33,690 nt of DNA from Biscogniauxia marginata. Taxonomy: Eukaryota; Ascomycota; Sordariomycetes; Xylariales; Xylariaceae. Shown here one piece after another: positions 10,967-21,913 of this stretch; within the stretch, counting starts at the first letter, position 1; each line of letters opens with the position of its first letter. The notes under the pieces are model-generated. The model had not been told where the DNA came from. It saw nothing but the letters and a program-made list of their open reading frames with translations, and ran no database searches. The stretch is from positions 1-33,690 of the forward strand of contig MU404171.1 in the NCBI GenBank assembly GCA_022695795.1. The letters run 5' to 3'. The translations under genes were made by a program, and so were the position numbers.

Positions 10967-11341
10967 TGTAACGAACCTCCTTTTATATTCCTAGTCAACT
11001 AACTTCACAGGTAAGTATATACTAGGTTTTCTTGATTTAAAAGTAATAATGAATTAAAATTAATTTAAGTGATTTATAATGTTTTGTTCGTTAAAGAGAT
11101 TTCAAGGTATTTTCACTATAATGTTAAAAAGTGATTATAATCTTAAATTAATAGTTAAAGAACTAGAATAAATAACTAAATATATAAGAAATTTTAATTT
11201 ACTTATACTTTATTCTTTTTAAAAAGTAACATTAATATTCTTTTTAATTTTTAAGAGTTTAATAAAGAATTCCTTTTAGAGTTATATAACTTTAAATCAT
11301 ATAATTAACTTAATTCCCTTTACCCTTATTAATTTGTAATA
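10967..11341 (-). repeat. LTR, downstream copy relative to the Gypsy coding strand
   Basis: It matches 18131-18484 along its whole length, apart from about 21 extra bases (GTTAAAGAACTAGAATAAAT region near 11155-11176) missing from the other copy. The end that would read CA is mutated to TA (11340-11341), and the whole copy is strongly AT-shifted. Confidence 0.92.
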
Positions 11342-11344
11342 TTA

Positions 11345-11356
11345 TATCTCCTTTTT
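11345..11356 (-). other. candidate polypurine tract of the Gypsy element
   Basis: On the minus strand this reads AAAAAGGAGATA, three bases before the downstream LTR. Position and composition fit the primer site for plus-strand synthesis; RIP makes the exact limits uncertain. Confidence 0.5.
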
Positions 11357-12899
11357 AAATGGTTTTATCTTTAAAACTTCTTTTCTTAGTAACCTTTTAT
11401 TTTAATTATGTTATTTTATCGTGTTATTAAAAATATATAAACAAGTTTAAAAAAAAGAATTTTTTCGAATACCGACATGAATTAATCGCCGCTATCGATT
11501 AATTTAGATATATAATTATGCTTTATACTCGCTATTTTAAAAGGGGCTTATTATATAAGATATTAAAGGATTAAAAGAAATGTTAGAATTATAACGAAGT
11601 TAATACCACTTCTTATAATAATAACCACATTTCCTTAAAATCTTTTTAAAACATTTAAAAAGAAAAACTTAAAATTAACCGAGAAAAACGAGTAGTTGTT
11701 TAGTAACTTTAAGAATTGTTAAGTAGAATTACGCGGTTAAATCGTTAATCCGAATAGTTACGTAAATATAAGGTTTAATTTATCCGACGTGGGCTTTAAA
11801 ACCTAGATAAGTTGGAGAAATAAAAGCGTTTTTAAGTTAAATAATAGTTTTTAACTAAATAAGTTAAAGTTGTTTTCGAGGCCGTTCCCTCTTTTGATTA
11901 ATTATAATTAAATTACGATTTAGGTTTTTAGATCCTTTTAAGTGATCTGGGTTTTAGCGGTAAAAGTTCTTAAGTTTAATCGTTAAATTTTTTAAATGCT
12001 TAAGTGGTTTTTAAGTGTTCTTTTTAAGTAGGTAACTTTTTTATTTAACAAAATATTGTAATTAACTTTTAATTTGTTTTAAATCTAGTATTTTTTTTAT
12101 TTTATACTTATTAGGGTTTTCTTTAAATTTTAGTTGGTTTTTTAATAAGACGTTTTTTAATATTAGTTTTAAAAGTAAAATATGGAATATAAGATATATC
12201 TTAAATCTTTTTAGTAGTATTAATTTATAATTAATTTTCGAAATAACTTCTTTAATTTTATATAGTTTTAACTTTTTAAACTTAAGTTTTTTATTAAGTC
12301 GTTTTATTTTAATTTAAGGAGTTTTTATTATTACGCCTTGTTATTAATAAAGTAAATAAATTATGTTTTTTCTTTTAAGAATTAATTCTTTAATTCTTTT
12401 TTTGTTATAATACTTTGTTATTTTGTTTTAAATAAATTATAATTCTTTTTATAATTATAATTATACTACTTAGACTTTTTTAGATAGTATTTTTACTCTC
12501 GGGGCTTTTATTTCGACTTTTAATATTTCCGTGAGTTTAATTAATTGCTTTTAAATTTCTGCTTTTTAACCGTATATTACTTTATATGGTGATATCTTTA
12601 TATCTTTGTTAATTAAAGTGTTATATACTATTTGGGTTATTAATAGTAGTTTTATTTAGTTATTTATTTCTTAGTTGATATAGCTTTTTAAATATTATTT
12701 TATTGTTTAGTTTAGTTTCTTTGTTTATTCGTTTATTTAAAAATAATACGTTATAAATAACTTTTATTTAATTTTTATCCGTTTTATTAAGCTAGTTTAA
12801 AGCTTTAAAGTGAATAACTTGTTTTTATTTAAAATAATGTGTTTTAATAGTCTATGTTTGTTAATATATTCTCTTAAAAAACTAAAAACTAGTTATTTT

Positions 12900-13060
12900 A
12901 CTATATTTAACTTGTTAAATGATAAGAAGTAAGCATATTTCGTGAGTTTATTAACGATTATTTATATATTGTTATAAGGTACTCTTATAATAAGATTTTT
13001 TGATTTAAAGAGTTTTATTATAAAATCCCATGTAATTATATATTATGCTTTATTAGGTAT
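12900..13060 (-). pseudogene. Gypsy integrase core remnant
   Basis: On the minus strand the frame reads ITWDFIIKLFKSKNLII, then IIVNKLTKYAYFLSFNK. This corresponds to the integrase core around the first catalytic Asp (DFIVKLPKSK...) and the VDRLTKYAYF block of Ty3/Gypsy integrases. The second block has VDR changed to VNK, again a G-to-A effect. It is interrupted by stops elsewhere. Confidence 0.82.
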
Positions 13061-14169
13061 TTAAGTTAGTTATAATAGTTTATATAGTTTATATTGTAAT
13101 GCTTTAGCCTTATTATAAATGTTATAATTCTTTATAATTCTTTATAATTCTTTTAATTGTTTATTACATTCCTAGAAAGTCGAATTCCTTTTAAAGTCGT
13201 TTTATCATTTTGAAAATTCCTTGATAACTATATAGAGGATATTTATAAAATTCTTTAATAAATTCGTTTTATATTTGTTTTAATATGTAAATCTTTTCTT
13301 TATACGAGAGAAGTTCGTTATTAAATCTTTATTAAGATTATAATTGTTTTTCTTTTTAATTGTAATTTTCCTTGAAACGTTATTTTTAGTTTCTTATGTT
13401 AATTCGCATATAAGTTAATATAATTAATTTGTTATTTTGTTATTTAAACATTTAGATATTTCTTTTATTAATTTTTGATTTATAGTTTCTTTTTCCTTAA
13501 TATAATGGATTTTAAAATTGAATTTAGATAGGAAAATTATTTAACGTTTATGTTTTTAATTAAATGTTTATATTGTTATAAATCATATAAGGTTTTTATG
13601 ATTTAAATAAATATTAATAGGTTCCTTAGTTTTGTTAAGTTATAGTTTTTATTCTTTTAATGTTTTAATAATTATTAATAGTTCTTTATTATAAATTTAA
13701 TGATTTAGTTTAACATTATATAGTGCCTTAAATAAGTACGTAACTAGGTATTATTTTCTATTATTTTTTAGTTGCTTTAAAATTGCTTTAATAGTGAAAT
13801 TTAAAACGTTTGTTTTTAATCGTTTTTTTTATTTTCGTTTAAAAGTTTATATATAACCTTATTAGTTATAACTTTTTTTAGTTATTAAAAAGCCTGTTTA
13901 GCTTTTTTAGTGAAATGGAAAGTTTTTCTTATTTTTATTAAGGTAATTAGTTTTATTAATAGCTTGGTTATTCGCTCGAAATCTTGGATGAGTTATTTAA
14001 CGTAGTTAATAAAGCCAAGAAATATGCGTATGTTTGTGATATTCTTGGGTTCTAGCTAATCCTTAATTATTATTATTTTTCTTTTTTAAATATAGATTTC
14101 TCTTGGATTTATTATAAACTTTAAATAATTTAGTTTTTTAATATATTATTTATTTTTAGTTAAATAAAC

Positions 14170-14340
14170 GAGTAAGTTTACTTTTTAAGGCTTTTAACAT
14201 TTGTTTTATATGTTTTTTATGCTTCTTTTCGTTTTTTAAGTAAATTAGTATATCGTTTAAATAAACAAATATAAATTTATTTAAAAACTTGCGAAGAACT
14301 ATTATAATTATATGTTGAAATGTAACGAGTACGTTAATAA
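14170..14340 (-). pseudogene. Gypsy reverse transcriptase core remnant
   Basis: On the minus strand an uninterrupted stretch reads VTFQHIIIIVLRKFLNKF, then IFVYLNDILIYLKNEKKHKK. This is the ATFQ and YLDDILIYS region of Gypsy reverse transcriptase. The first Asp of the catalytic DD pair is mutated to Asn (codon at 14255-14257, GAC to AAC). The enzyme cannot be active. Confidence 0.92.
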
Positions 14341-15262
14341 GTTTAAATGATATAACTTTATATTTATAATATCTATATATCGTTTAAAAGGTGGTGTATT
14401 ATTTATATCTTTTAACTATTTTAATTATATAATAACTATTATAAAGGTTTAGTATTATAAAGATTTAAGCTTTATTAATTTGTTCTTTTATAAGTTTTAT
14501 TAGTAGTAACGAATATTTATTTTTTTTGGTTATTTTATTAAGGTGTTAATAGTTAATTACTTATCGCTACACTAGATTTCCTTTTTTATTAACATGTTAT
14601 TTCTCGTTTTTATCGACTTTTAATATTATAATTACCAGGTATTTTAATAAGGACTTTAATTTTTAAATATATCCTTTATTAAAATCCTTTTAAACTCTTT
14701 TTTATAGTGCTTTTTGTTTTTCTTGATTTATAAAATACATTAAAAATAGTTTTAACTACTTTTTTTCTTTAAAGTAGATTTAATAATCTCATTAACTATG
14801 TTTTAATAATTATTTTTTTATTTTATTTTTAAATAATTTATAAAAACGAAGGTATTTATATAGTACTTTTTTCGTTAGATTTTTAGGCTTAATTACTTAA
14901 ATTATATAAGCGATATATTTCGTCTTTATATTTATTTTTTTAAAGTTACTTATAATACTTATTTCGTAACTCGTAATAATTAGCTCTTTTTAATCTTGAT
15001 CTTAATAAAGCGTATTTATCTCGAAATTTATTCGTGGGTTACTTTTTTTAAGTTAATTTATTTTTAGTATTATGTCGTGACTTAATATATATATAATGTT
15101 AAAAATGACTTGCTCGGGATATTTTTAAATAGTTATTAAAAAAGGGATTATTTCTTTTAATACTTTACCATTTTTATAACTAAATATATATTTTTTAAAG
15201 TTTTATAATTAGTATAAACTTTGTTTATATACTTATAATATTTTGTTTTTCTAAGTTATTTT

Positions 15263-15465
15263 TGATGGTTGAATGACGAAAGCATGTGGATCCTGTCCAC
15301 ACGCGGAATAAGCTACATGGTCCAAGTATAAATAGGCTGCCTGTTCCCCAGCCTACTTATATAGATACTTCCCTCCTTAGACATCAATATTACACCAGTC
15401 TCACCCCTTATCTTTCATATTGTTATTATTATTTGCTTTTCATATTACGTACGTACTTACTAACA
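15263..15465 (+). mobile_element. solo LTR with ordinary base composition, inserted in the Gypsy element
   Basis: A 203-bp island of ordinary base composition in DNA that is otherwise almost only A and T. It begins TGATGG, ends ACTAACA, and is flanked by a perfect 5-bp duplication, ATTTT (15258-15262 and 15466-15470). It has a TATA box, TATAAATAGG (about 15327-15336), followed by an AATATTACACCAGTCTCACC block typical of a transcribed LTR region, so I orient it plus. No internal element sequence is present. A diverged relative in the opposite orientation lies at 33371-33550. Confidence 0.82.
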
Positions 15466-16996
15466 ATTTTAATTAAGATATAACTTTTATTTACTTTTAA
15501 GTTTATAAAGGTTTTATATTCCTTTTTATTATACTTAACTTTGGTTATAATGGTATTATCAAGTCTTAATTAAACTTTATATAAAAACTTGTTATTTATG
15601 GCTTTTCGTTGCTTTATTAGCGAGAGTTTTTGCCGTTTTTTGATTTTCCACGTTTTTTCCTTTTTAGGTTTTTTTAAATCGCTACGGCCTGGATGTCTTT
15701 CTATTCTTAGGCTTTTATAAGAGCGTGTTTTTAGTAATTGTTATTTAAATAGTTTTTTTAATTACTTTTTACGTAATAAGGGGTAAGAGGTTTATTTTTT
15801 ATATAAAACTTTATATATTAAAATTTTAATTCTTTTTTAAAGGCTTTTTTATAGTTTAAATTTGTTTTTTTGTTAATTTAAAATCTTTTAAAGTTTTGGA
15901 TTATTTTTAAATAAAAGGTATAATTCTCAAACTTATTAGTTAAAGGTAATTTAATGTTTTTTTATAAGTTTATATAGATTTTTAGAAATTTTCCCTTTTT
16001 TTGAAGTATATTTTAACGATTTGTTTATAACTTAGTTTAATCGTACGTATTTTTACTTATTATTTTATTAAATACTTTTTTATAAAGCCGAATAAATTAG
16101 TGTTATACTTAGCTCGTTTTTCTAACTATTATAAAAGATGTAGTTCTTTTTATAATTCTTATAATTCTTCTTTAATTTCGTTTTTTTTGAAACCCGCTTC
16201 GAGTAAATCGTGTATATCGCATAGTATTAAGGTGTAATATATATAACTCTTAATAATTATTTTATTATTTCTTTCGAAACTTAAATAAAGATAACATGTT
16301 TTAAAATAATGTAGCTATTATGAGACGTTATTATAAATGTATTTATTTTCTTTTATGTTATTACTTTCTAGTTTTTAAGAATAATAACTAGCTTTATTTT
16401 TAAAACTTTTATATATTTAATAGGCGTCGTTAGTATAAAAGCTTTAATGTAATAATATATATTCCCTTTTTGGTTATTTTTTTTTTTTTTAGCTTTGTTT
16501 TAAGTTCTTTGCTTAATAGCTTATTAAGCTGGCTAGTATTGTTTAAACTTTAATAAACATCGTAGTTGTTATTTATATAAAACCTCCGGTTTAAATTGTT
16601 ATATTGGTTTCTTCCTTAATAAGTTTCGTATTTGTCGTCGTTATAATGGCTTTAATATAGTTTATTATGGTTTAACTTAATTCCTAAGTCGTATCCTAGT
16701 TTATAAGTATTATATTTGTATAGTAATTCGCTTTTATTATATCTTTATTTAGTTTATTTTGGTGTAAAGTACTCTAGATATAAGTAGTCGTGCTTTAAAT
16801 AATCTTTACAACTAATTTAATAATATTTATAATTTCTTTTTATAAAGACCTCCTTGTTTTTTTTTGCTTTAATAGTAATAATAATAAATACTTAGTTTAT
16901 TTTATTATTATTTTCGAAATGAACTTTTATTTTAAAGGTTCTTTTTTTAAGTTAAAGAATCTTTTTTGTTTTTAGTTTTTATTTTCTAGGATTTTA

Positions 16997-17041
16997 ATAC
17001 TCGTTTTTATAATGTTTTTTTTTCCTATAATTAAAACACTT
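16997..17041 (-). pseudogene. Gag zinc-knuckle remnant of the Gypsy element
   Basis: The minus strand reads KCFNYRKKKHYKNEY. Placed on CX2CX4HX4C, the first Cys and the His survive. The second and third Cys are Tyr, and two Gly are Arg and Lys. Each change is a G-to-A transition on the coding strand, which is strong evidence both for identity and for RIP. Confidence 0.85.
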
Positions 17042-18130
17042 AATAATTAAAATTTTTTTAAGTAACGTTGATTTTAATGGGGTTTAACTTAATTTTAATG
17101 TTTTTTCTTATTTCGGTACCACTTTTATGATTTTCTTCTTTTTATTAATCGCCGTTTTTTCGTTATACTGTTTTTTTCTTTTTAAGGTACTGTTCGAAGT
17201 TTTCGTTATTAATGGTAATTGTTATTATAACGTAGTTATTAAACTTTTTTAAGTTTCTTTCTTTGTATAGGCTTGTTTTATATAACTTATTCTTTATATG
17301 GTTCTTTAATCTTTAATAAAATAAGTAATATAGGCTTTTAATAAGTAATTATAACTAGCTTGCGAGTTTTTTGAACTTAATAACGTAGTTTAAAGCCTTT
17401 TTATTTTGTCGTAGTTTATAAAATCGAGTTTCGACTTGTTACTTAAGGATTAAGTTACTAAATATAAACTTAAGTTGTTTTTTAAACTTTTTATAATTTT
17501 TAAAAACTTTTTTTGTGTCTTTTTAAGCGTTTAATTCGTTTTTTAGATAATTTTTTAATATTAGTTAAAACCAAGTTAAAGTAGTTTCAACGAGGAGTTA
17601 AGATATTATAAAAACCTTTTATTCCTTAATAGTAATTATTTCGTGATAAAACCGTAAATAAGTTCCAGCTTAAATTAAAAATCCCTTTAAATCGCTCGAT
17701 TTATTATATTTACTAAGTGTAATTAGTTTAAAACTTTTTATATTAAGAGTTGTTATGTTATTTTTATCGTTTAAATTATTAAGGTCGTTATCGTTTAAAA
17801 GTAGTTTCGGTTATTTGTTTTTAAGAGGTAGAAGTTGTTTTACTTAATTTTTTTTTAAATGATTCTTTTTATTAAGCTTTCGAGGTGTCCTTTTGAGACT
17901 CTTTTTTAACCGTAATTATAATTAACTCTTATGTTAGTTTTTTTAAACTTTTTTGTTATATCGTAAAAGAATTTAAAACTTTCGTTTAAGAGCTTATTAA
18001 TTATTAATTTTTTACTTATTTCTTTTTTTATTACCTTTTAATTTTAAGGGGTATATTTATCTTGGGACGATTTAATCGAAAGTCCTTTCTTTTAAACCAA
18101 TATTAAGCATTAATTAAGGAGTTATTAAAA

Positions 18131-18484
18131 TGTAACGAACTTCCTTTTATATTCTTAATTAATTAATTTTATAAGTAAGTACGTACTAGGTTTTCTTAAT
18201 TTAAAGGTAATAATGAATTAAAATTAATTCAAGTAATTTATAATGTTTTGTTTATTAAAAAGATTTCAAAGTACTCTCATTATAATGTTAAAGAGTAACT
18301 ATAGTTTTAAATTAATAACTAAATACATAAGAAATTTTAATCTACTTATACTTTATCCTTTTTAGAGAGTAACACTAATATTCTCTCTAATTCTCAAGAG
18401 TCCAATAGAGAATTCCCTCTGGAGTCATGTGACTTTAGATTACATGACCAACTCAATTCCCTCTACCCTTGTTAGTTCGTAACA
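18131..18484 (-). repeat. LTR, upstream copy relative to the Gypsy coding strand
   Basis: 354 bp, the direct-repeat partner of 10967-11341. On the plus strand it starts TGTAACGAAC and ends GTTCGTAACA, giving inverted-like termini. Its right part (about 18350-18484) has kept ordinary composition while the left part is AT-shifted, so the mutation is uneven within one LTR. Confidence 0.92.
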
Positions 18485-18599
18485 TATTACTTATAAATAG
18501 CGTTATTTAAATATTAATTTTTATTAATTATTAAAAATTTATAATGTTTTTAATATTATATTATAATAACGATTTAAAGGTATATTTATATAATTAATT

Positions 18600-20050
18600 A
18601 TTATATTAAATTTCCGAAAATTTATATTTTATAAAGAAGTTATAATTATTTAACGTATTATTAATTTAAATAATTAATTATTTCTTTTTTATTTTTATTA
18701 CGTAATTATAACGCGAGGTATATCAAATAAAATTAAGCTTTTAATTTTATATAGTAATAAAAAACCTTTTAAACGTGTTTAAATAAACGAATTAATTATT
18801 AAAGAGCTTTTTATAAAGATTTAAATATATATTGAAAATAATATAAATTAATATATAATATAATTACGAAATATAATATTTAAAAGGAGAATATATATAT
18901 AATTTTAATAAAATAAGGTTTATAATTAAAATAATTATTAAAATTAATATAATAATAATAAATATAAAACGATATAAATAATTATAATAAGTTTAATAAA
19001 GTAATTAAAAATAAGTTATAATTATTTAAGTTATAAATGTTATTAGTTATTTATTATTATTATATATTATTTTAATTAAAAAAACATTTCGCTTCGTAAT
19101 ATTATAATAACTTATTATTATTAAAAAGTAAAATTATAATATTAAATAATAATTAAATTATAAATAAGTTTAATATAAACTTTATAAAACACTTTTATAA
19201 ATATATAAAAAAAACAAAAAGAATTACGTATTTTTTAATTTTAAATAATTATAAAAGTTATTATTTTATTAATTTCGAAAATTATTATTATAAAAAATAT
19301 TTTTATATTTTATATATTTAATTATTCGTTATATAAGTTTTAACTTTTTAATTTTATATGTTTTAATATTTTAAAATAAATATATAATAATTATTTATAA
19401 GGTTTAATAAATCGTTATTATATTTATATTATAAAAAAGATTTTTTAATTAGTTTTATAAAAGTTTTTATTATTATAATAATTATTTTAAATATATAAAT
19501 TAAATTTCGTATAATTAAATTAATTCTTTTTAATTTTAAAAAGATTATTATTATATTATTTTTATATAAAAAACATGTATATTCTTTTTTAACCTCAATA
19601 TAAATTAAGTATTTTAAAAAGTTAAAATATTTATAATAACTCACGAGGTGTTTTTATAATTTAATTATATTATAAATAAAGTTAAAAAGTTTTAAAAAAG
19701 TTTTTTTATAAATATTATAAATATTTCTAAATAATTTATAAAAATTATTTTAATATTAATATATAAAATGTTTTTATTATAAGATAAAATTACTCGTTTT
19801 TAAAAGATAAATTATATTTTTAATAAGCGATATAAAACTAAAAATAAATAATTATAAATAAAAGAATTATTTAATATAAAAAAAGAGGTAATTTTATAAG
19901 TTAAAAAGAATAATATTATAATTAATAATAAAAAAGGGGGCCTCGAAAAAAGATAATAATTAAACGGAAATAATATAATATATATAATTAATAATATTTA
20001 TATAATAAATAAAAAAGTATTTAATAATTTAGATTTTAAGGAGTTATAAT
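18600..20050 (+). pseudogene. Fot1/pogo-type transposase remnant (DDE_1 family)
   Basis: The plus strand is full of stops, but one frame keeps family order. FNKI-like residues after a Y.MDEKG-like site lie near 18880-18920. KKHFAS*YYNNLLLLKSK follows from about 19079, then FIKHFYKYIKKTKRITYF, LILNNYKSYYFINFENYYYK (LILDGHGSHVTFEF in intact relatives), and GLINRYYIYIIKKDFLISF near 19410-19465. The catalytic Asp of LILDGH is Asn here. Gly, Asp, Pro and Trp codons are lost to A/T, the effect expected from RIP. A leftward open frame at 19429-19644 over this region is a composition artefact. Confidence 0.7.
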
Positions 20051-20123
20051 TAATTTTAATTTTAATTTTTAATTTTTAATTTATTTTAATTTTAAAGGGT
20101 TTTAACTGGGAAAATATAATAAA

Positions 20124-20235
20124 TTAAATAATATAAATTACGCTTTTAAAAACTGAATACTTAATATAAAAAAGGTATTTAGTTTTTAAAGTATAAAGCT
20201 AAATAAAATAATTTAAATAATAATAATTATTAATT
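20124..20235 (-). repeat. right terminal inverted repeat of the DNA transposon
   Basis: Reverse complement of the left end at 10703-10818, with the shared core AAATACCTTTTTTATATTAA when read on the minus strand. The GC content rises directly after it, so it marks the right limit of the decayed block. Confidence 0.75.
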
Positions 20236-20435
20236 AATTTCGATGCGGCGTAAATGATTTTTGATGGTTAAAAGTGTAATAATTATGAAATTTCGTTCGC
20301 GAGCTTGTTTCGTTCACTTGCTTATGTGGTATGTTATTACTTAATAATATTAACCTTAATTTTTACCTACTGACCCGATTATCTGGTCTTGGTTGCTCCC
20401 CATTTTACCTTTACCTTTTTACTAAGCGAAGCACA

Positions 20436-21740
20436 ATGAAGCTCTCCAAGTTGGCAATCCTGTTTCTTAACAGTTCCCGAATCCTTGCGTCCGAGCTCCA
20501 AAAGCCCCTCCACGCTTACAGCCCGATCTCTTCATCGCTAGCCGTTGCGCCAATCTATCGTGATGATCTCGTATCTCTCCACAAACATCTCGTCGAGATA
20601 TCATCCGTCACCTACGACGAGAACGAAATCGGCACTTTCCTAGTCGACTACCTTACCGCGCGAAACTTCACCGCTGAACTCGAGTTCCTCCCTCAGACAA
20701 ATGCGTCCGATGACATAGAGGCCTGGAAACCACGATTCAATGTTCTTGCTTGGCCGGGGCCCAGGCGGCACCCCTCGCCAAAGGTCCTCGTCTCAAGCCA
20801 CATCGACACCGTGCCGCCTTTTTTCCCGTATTCGCGATCGGATGACGTGCCGAACTCCGACACCGTCATCTCAGGCCGCGGCAGCGTCGATGCCAAAGCT
20901 AGCGTTGCTGCGCAGATCACGGCCGTGATCACGCTATTAGATGCGGGCCGCATTGACTCCGCAGATGTGATGCTGCTCTTCGTCGTCGGCGAGGAGCGCT
21001 CCGGCGACGGCATGCGGTACTTCTCGGACACGGCCGCGGCGCTGGATCCACCCCCTAGTTTCAATGCAGCTATCTTCGGGGAGCCGACCGAGGGGAAGCT
21101 CGCCTGCGGCCACAAGGGCTTCTTCGGCTGCGTTGTCACGGCACACGGGAAGGCAGGCCATAGCGGGTACCCGTGGCTGGGTAAGAGCGCCACCGAGGTG
21201 TTGATACGGGCGCTGGTCAAGATCTTGGACGTAGACTTGGGGAGTAGTGAGGATTTTGGAAACACCACGATCAATGTTGGGACCCTTCAGGGCGGCGTGG
21301 CTGCCAATGTAATACCGGAGACGGCCGTAGCGCAGATTGCTGGCCGGGTGGCCATCGGCCCCGAGTCGGAAGGTGGCCGGATAGTTGCGGGACGACTTCA
21401 GGATGTACTGAAGAGCCTAGACGAGGAAGCCTTCGAAATCGAGTGCAGGAACGGATACGGAGTTGTGAAGTGCGACTGTGATGTCGAAGGTACACAACTT
21501 ATTCTCCTTTCTCATCTAGGAGCTGCGGTTGTGGGGGCTAACATCTTCGTAGGGTTCGAGACAACCACGGTGAACTACGGAACCGACGTGCCAAACCTCA
21601 AGGGCAACCATACGCGTTATTTGTACGGACCCGGATCTATACTGGTCGCCCACGGACCGGACGAGGCTACTAAGCTAAAGGATCTCGAGATTGCCGTCGA
21701 AGATTATAAGAGGCTTATCTTGCATGCACTCCAGGACTGA
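20436..21740 (+). CDS. secreted M20 family metallopeptidase (carboxypeptidase-like)
   Basis: A zinc exopeptidase of the M20/ArgE group, like the secreted carboxypeptidases of other ascomycetes. The ATG at 20436 is chosen because it opens a hydrophobic N-terminus (MKLSKLAILFLNSSRILA), a probable but not ideal signal peptide. The frame is open upstream to 20331. Metal and catalytic residues: His122 and Asp124 in SSHIDTVPPF, Asp152 in GSVDAK, Glu186-Glu187 in GEERSG, and His385 in VAHGPDEA, with GHSGYP in the lid domain. I infer a 63-nt intron at 21490-21552 (donor GTACAC, branch GCTAAC, acceptor CGTAG). It has no stop and a length divisible by three, so the unspliced frame is also open. Splicing gives DVEGFETTTVNYGTDVPN, the family form, and 413 residues. 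The gene begins only 200 bp from the dead transposon block. Confidence 0.88.
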   Translation: MKLSKLAILFLNSSRILASELQKPLHAYSPISSSLAVAPIYRDDLVSLHKHLVEISSVTYDENEIGTFLVDYLTARNFTAELEFLPQTNASDDIEAWKPRFNVLAWPGPRRHPSPKVLVSSHIDTVPPFFPYSRSDDVPNSDTVISGRGSVDAKASVAAQITAVITLLDAGRIDSADVMLLFVVGEERSGDGMRYFSDTAAALDPPPSFNAAIFGEPTEGKLACGHKGFFGCVVTAHGKAGHSGYPWLGKSATEVLIRALVKILDVDLGSSEDFGNTTINVGTLQGGVAANVIPETAVAQIAGRVAIGPESEGGRIVAGRLQDVLKSLDEEAFEIECRNGYGVVKCDCDVEGTQLILLSHLGAAVVGANIFVGFETTTVNYGTDVPNLKGNHTRYLYGPGSILVAHGPDEATKLKDLEIAVEDYKRLILHALQD

Positions 21741-21742
21741 AT

Positions 21743-21780
21743 GACGAGAGAGAGATAGAGAGAGAGAGAGAGGAAAGAGG
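21743..21780. repeat. GA-rich simple repeat in convergent 3' region
   Basis: A run of GAGAGA with small interruptions just after the M20 stop. It lies in the 173-bp gap between the convergent M20 and MRI1 genes, where the two 3' ends must be closely spaced or overlap. Confidence 0.8.
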
Positions 21781-21913
21781 TACAATTATTCAGTACGTTC
21801 TAATACATTCTTCTACGGCAAATACCTCTGTAACCAGACCGGACGTGTCCGTTGCCTAGTTTAATTCCTCTCGACTCGCCCTCCCCTCCCCCTAGGGTCA
21901 AGCCTGATCGATG

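Larger units (their letters stand above)
10967..18484 (-). mobile_element. decayed Ty3/Gypsy LTR retrotransposon
   Basis: A 7518-bp element bounded by direct LTRs (375 and 354 bp) and flanked by a perfect 5-bp target duplication, TATTA, at 10962-10966 and 18485-18489. The coding strand is minus: Gag zinc knuckle (16997-17041), then reverse transcriptase (about 14170-14340), then integrase (about 12900-13060). The order RT before integrase is the Gypsy arrangement. Every frame is full of stops and the key motifs carry G-to-A changes typical of RIP. A purine run, AAAAAGGAGATA on the minus strand (11345-11356), lies next to the downstream LTR and fits the polypurine tract. A solo LTR (15263-15465) is inserted within it. 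Confidence 0.92.
10703..20235 (+). mobile_element. decayed Fot1/pogo-type DNA transposon, split by a Gypsy element
   Basis: Inverted repeats of about 110 bp lie at 10703-10818 and 20124-20235. Removing the Gypsy insertion with one target duplication (10967-18489) leaves about 2.0 kb, the normal size of Fot1/Pot2 elements. A RIP-degraded transposase of that family is legible on the plus strand between them. I could not fix the outermost base or the TA target duplication because the flanks are also AT-only. The element is inactive, with stops throughout. Confidence 0.72.

Noticed and set aside
15286..15483. Plus-strand open frame of 65 codons in the A/T block
   Set aside because: It lies within the solo LTR and its flank, with no similarity I recognise; composition explains it.
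19429..19644. Minus-strand open frame of 71 codons
   Set aside because: It is made almost only of Ile, Lys, Leu, Tyr and Phe, and lies opposite a legible transposase remnant.
10200..20240. Centromere-like or mitochondrial-like A/T sequence
   Set aside because: Gypsy and Fot1-type motifs, LTRs and target duplications explain it as RIP-mutated transposons.
20331..20435. Earlier start of the M20 peptidase at 20331
   Set aside because: That start would put 35 residues before the signal-peptide-like segment, in sequence that looks non-coding and close to the transposon.
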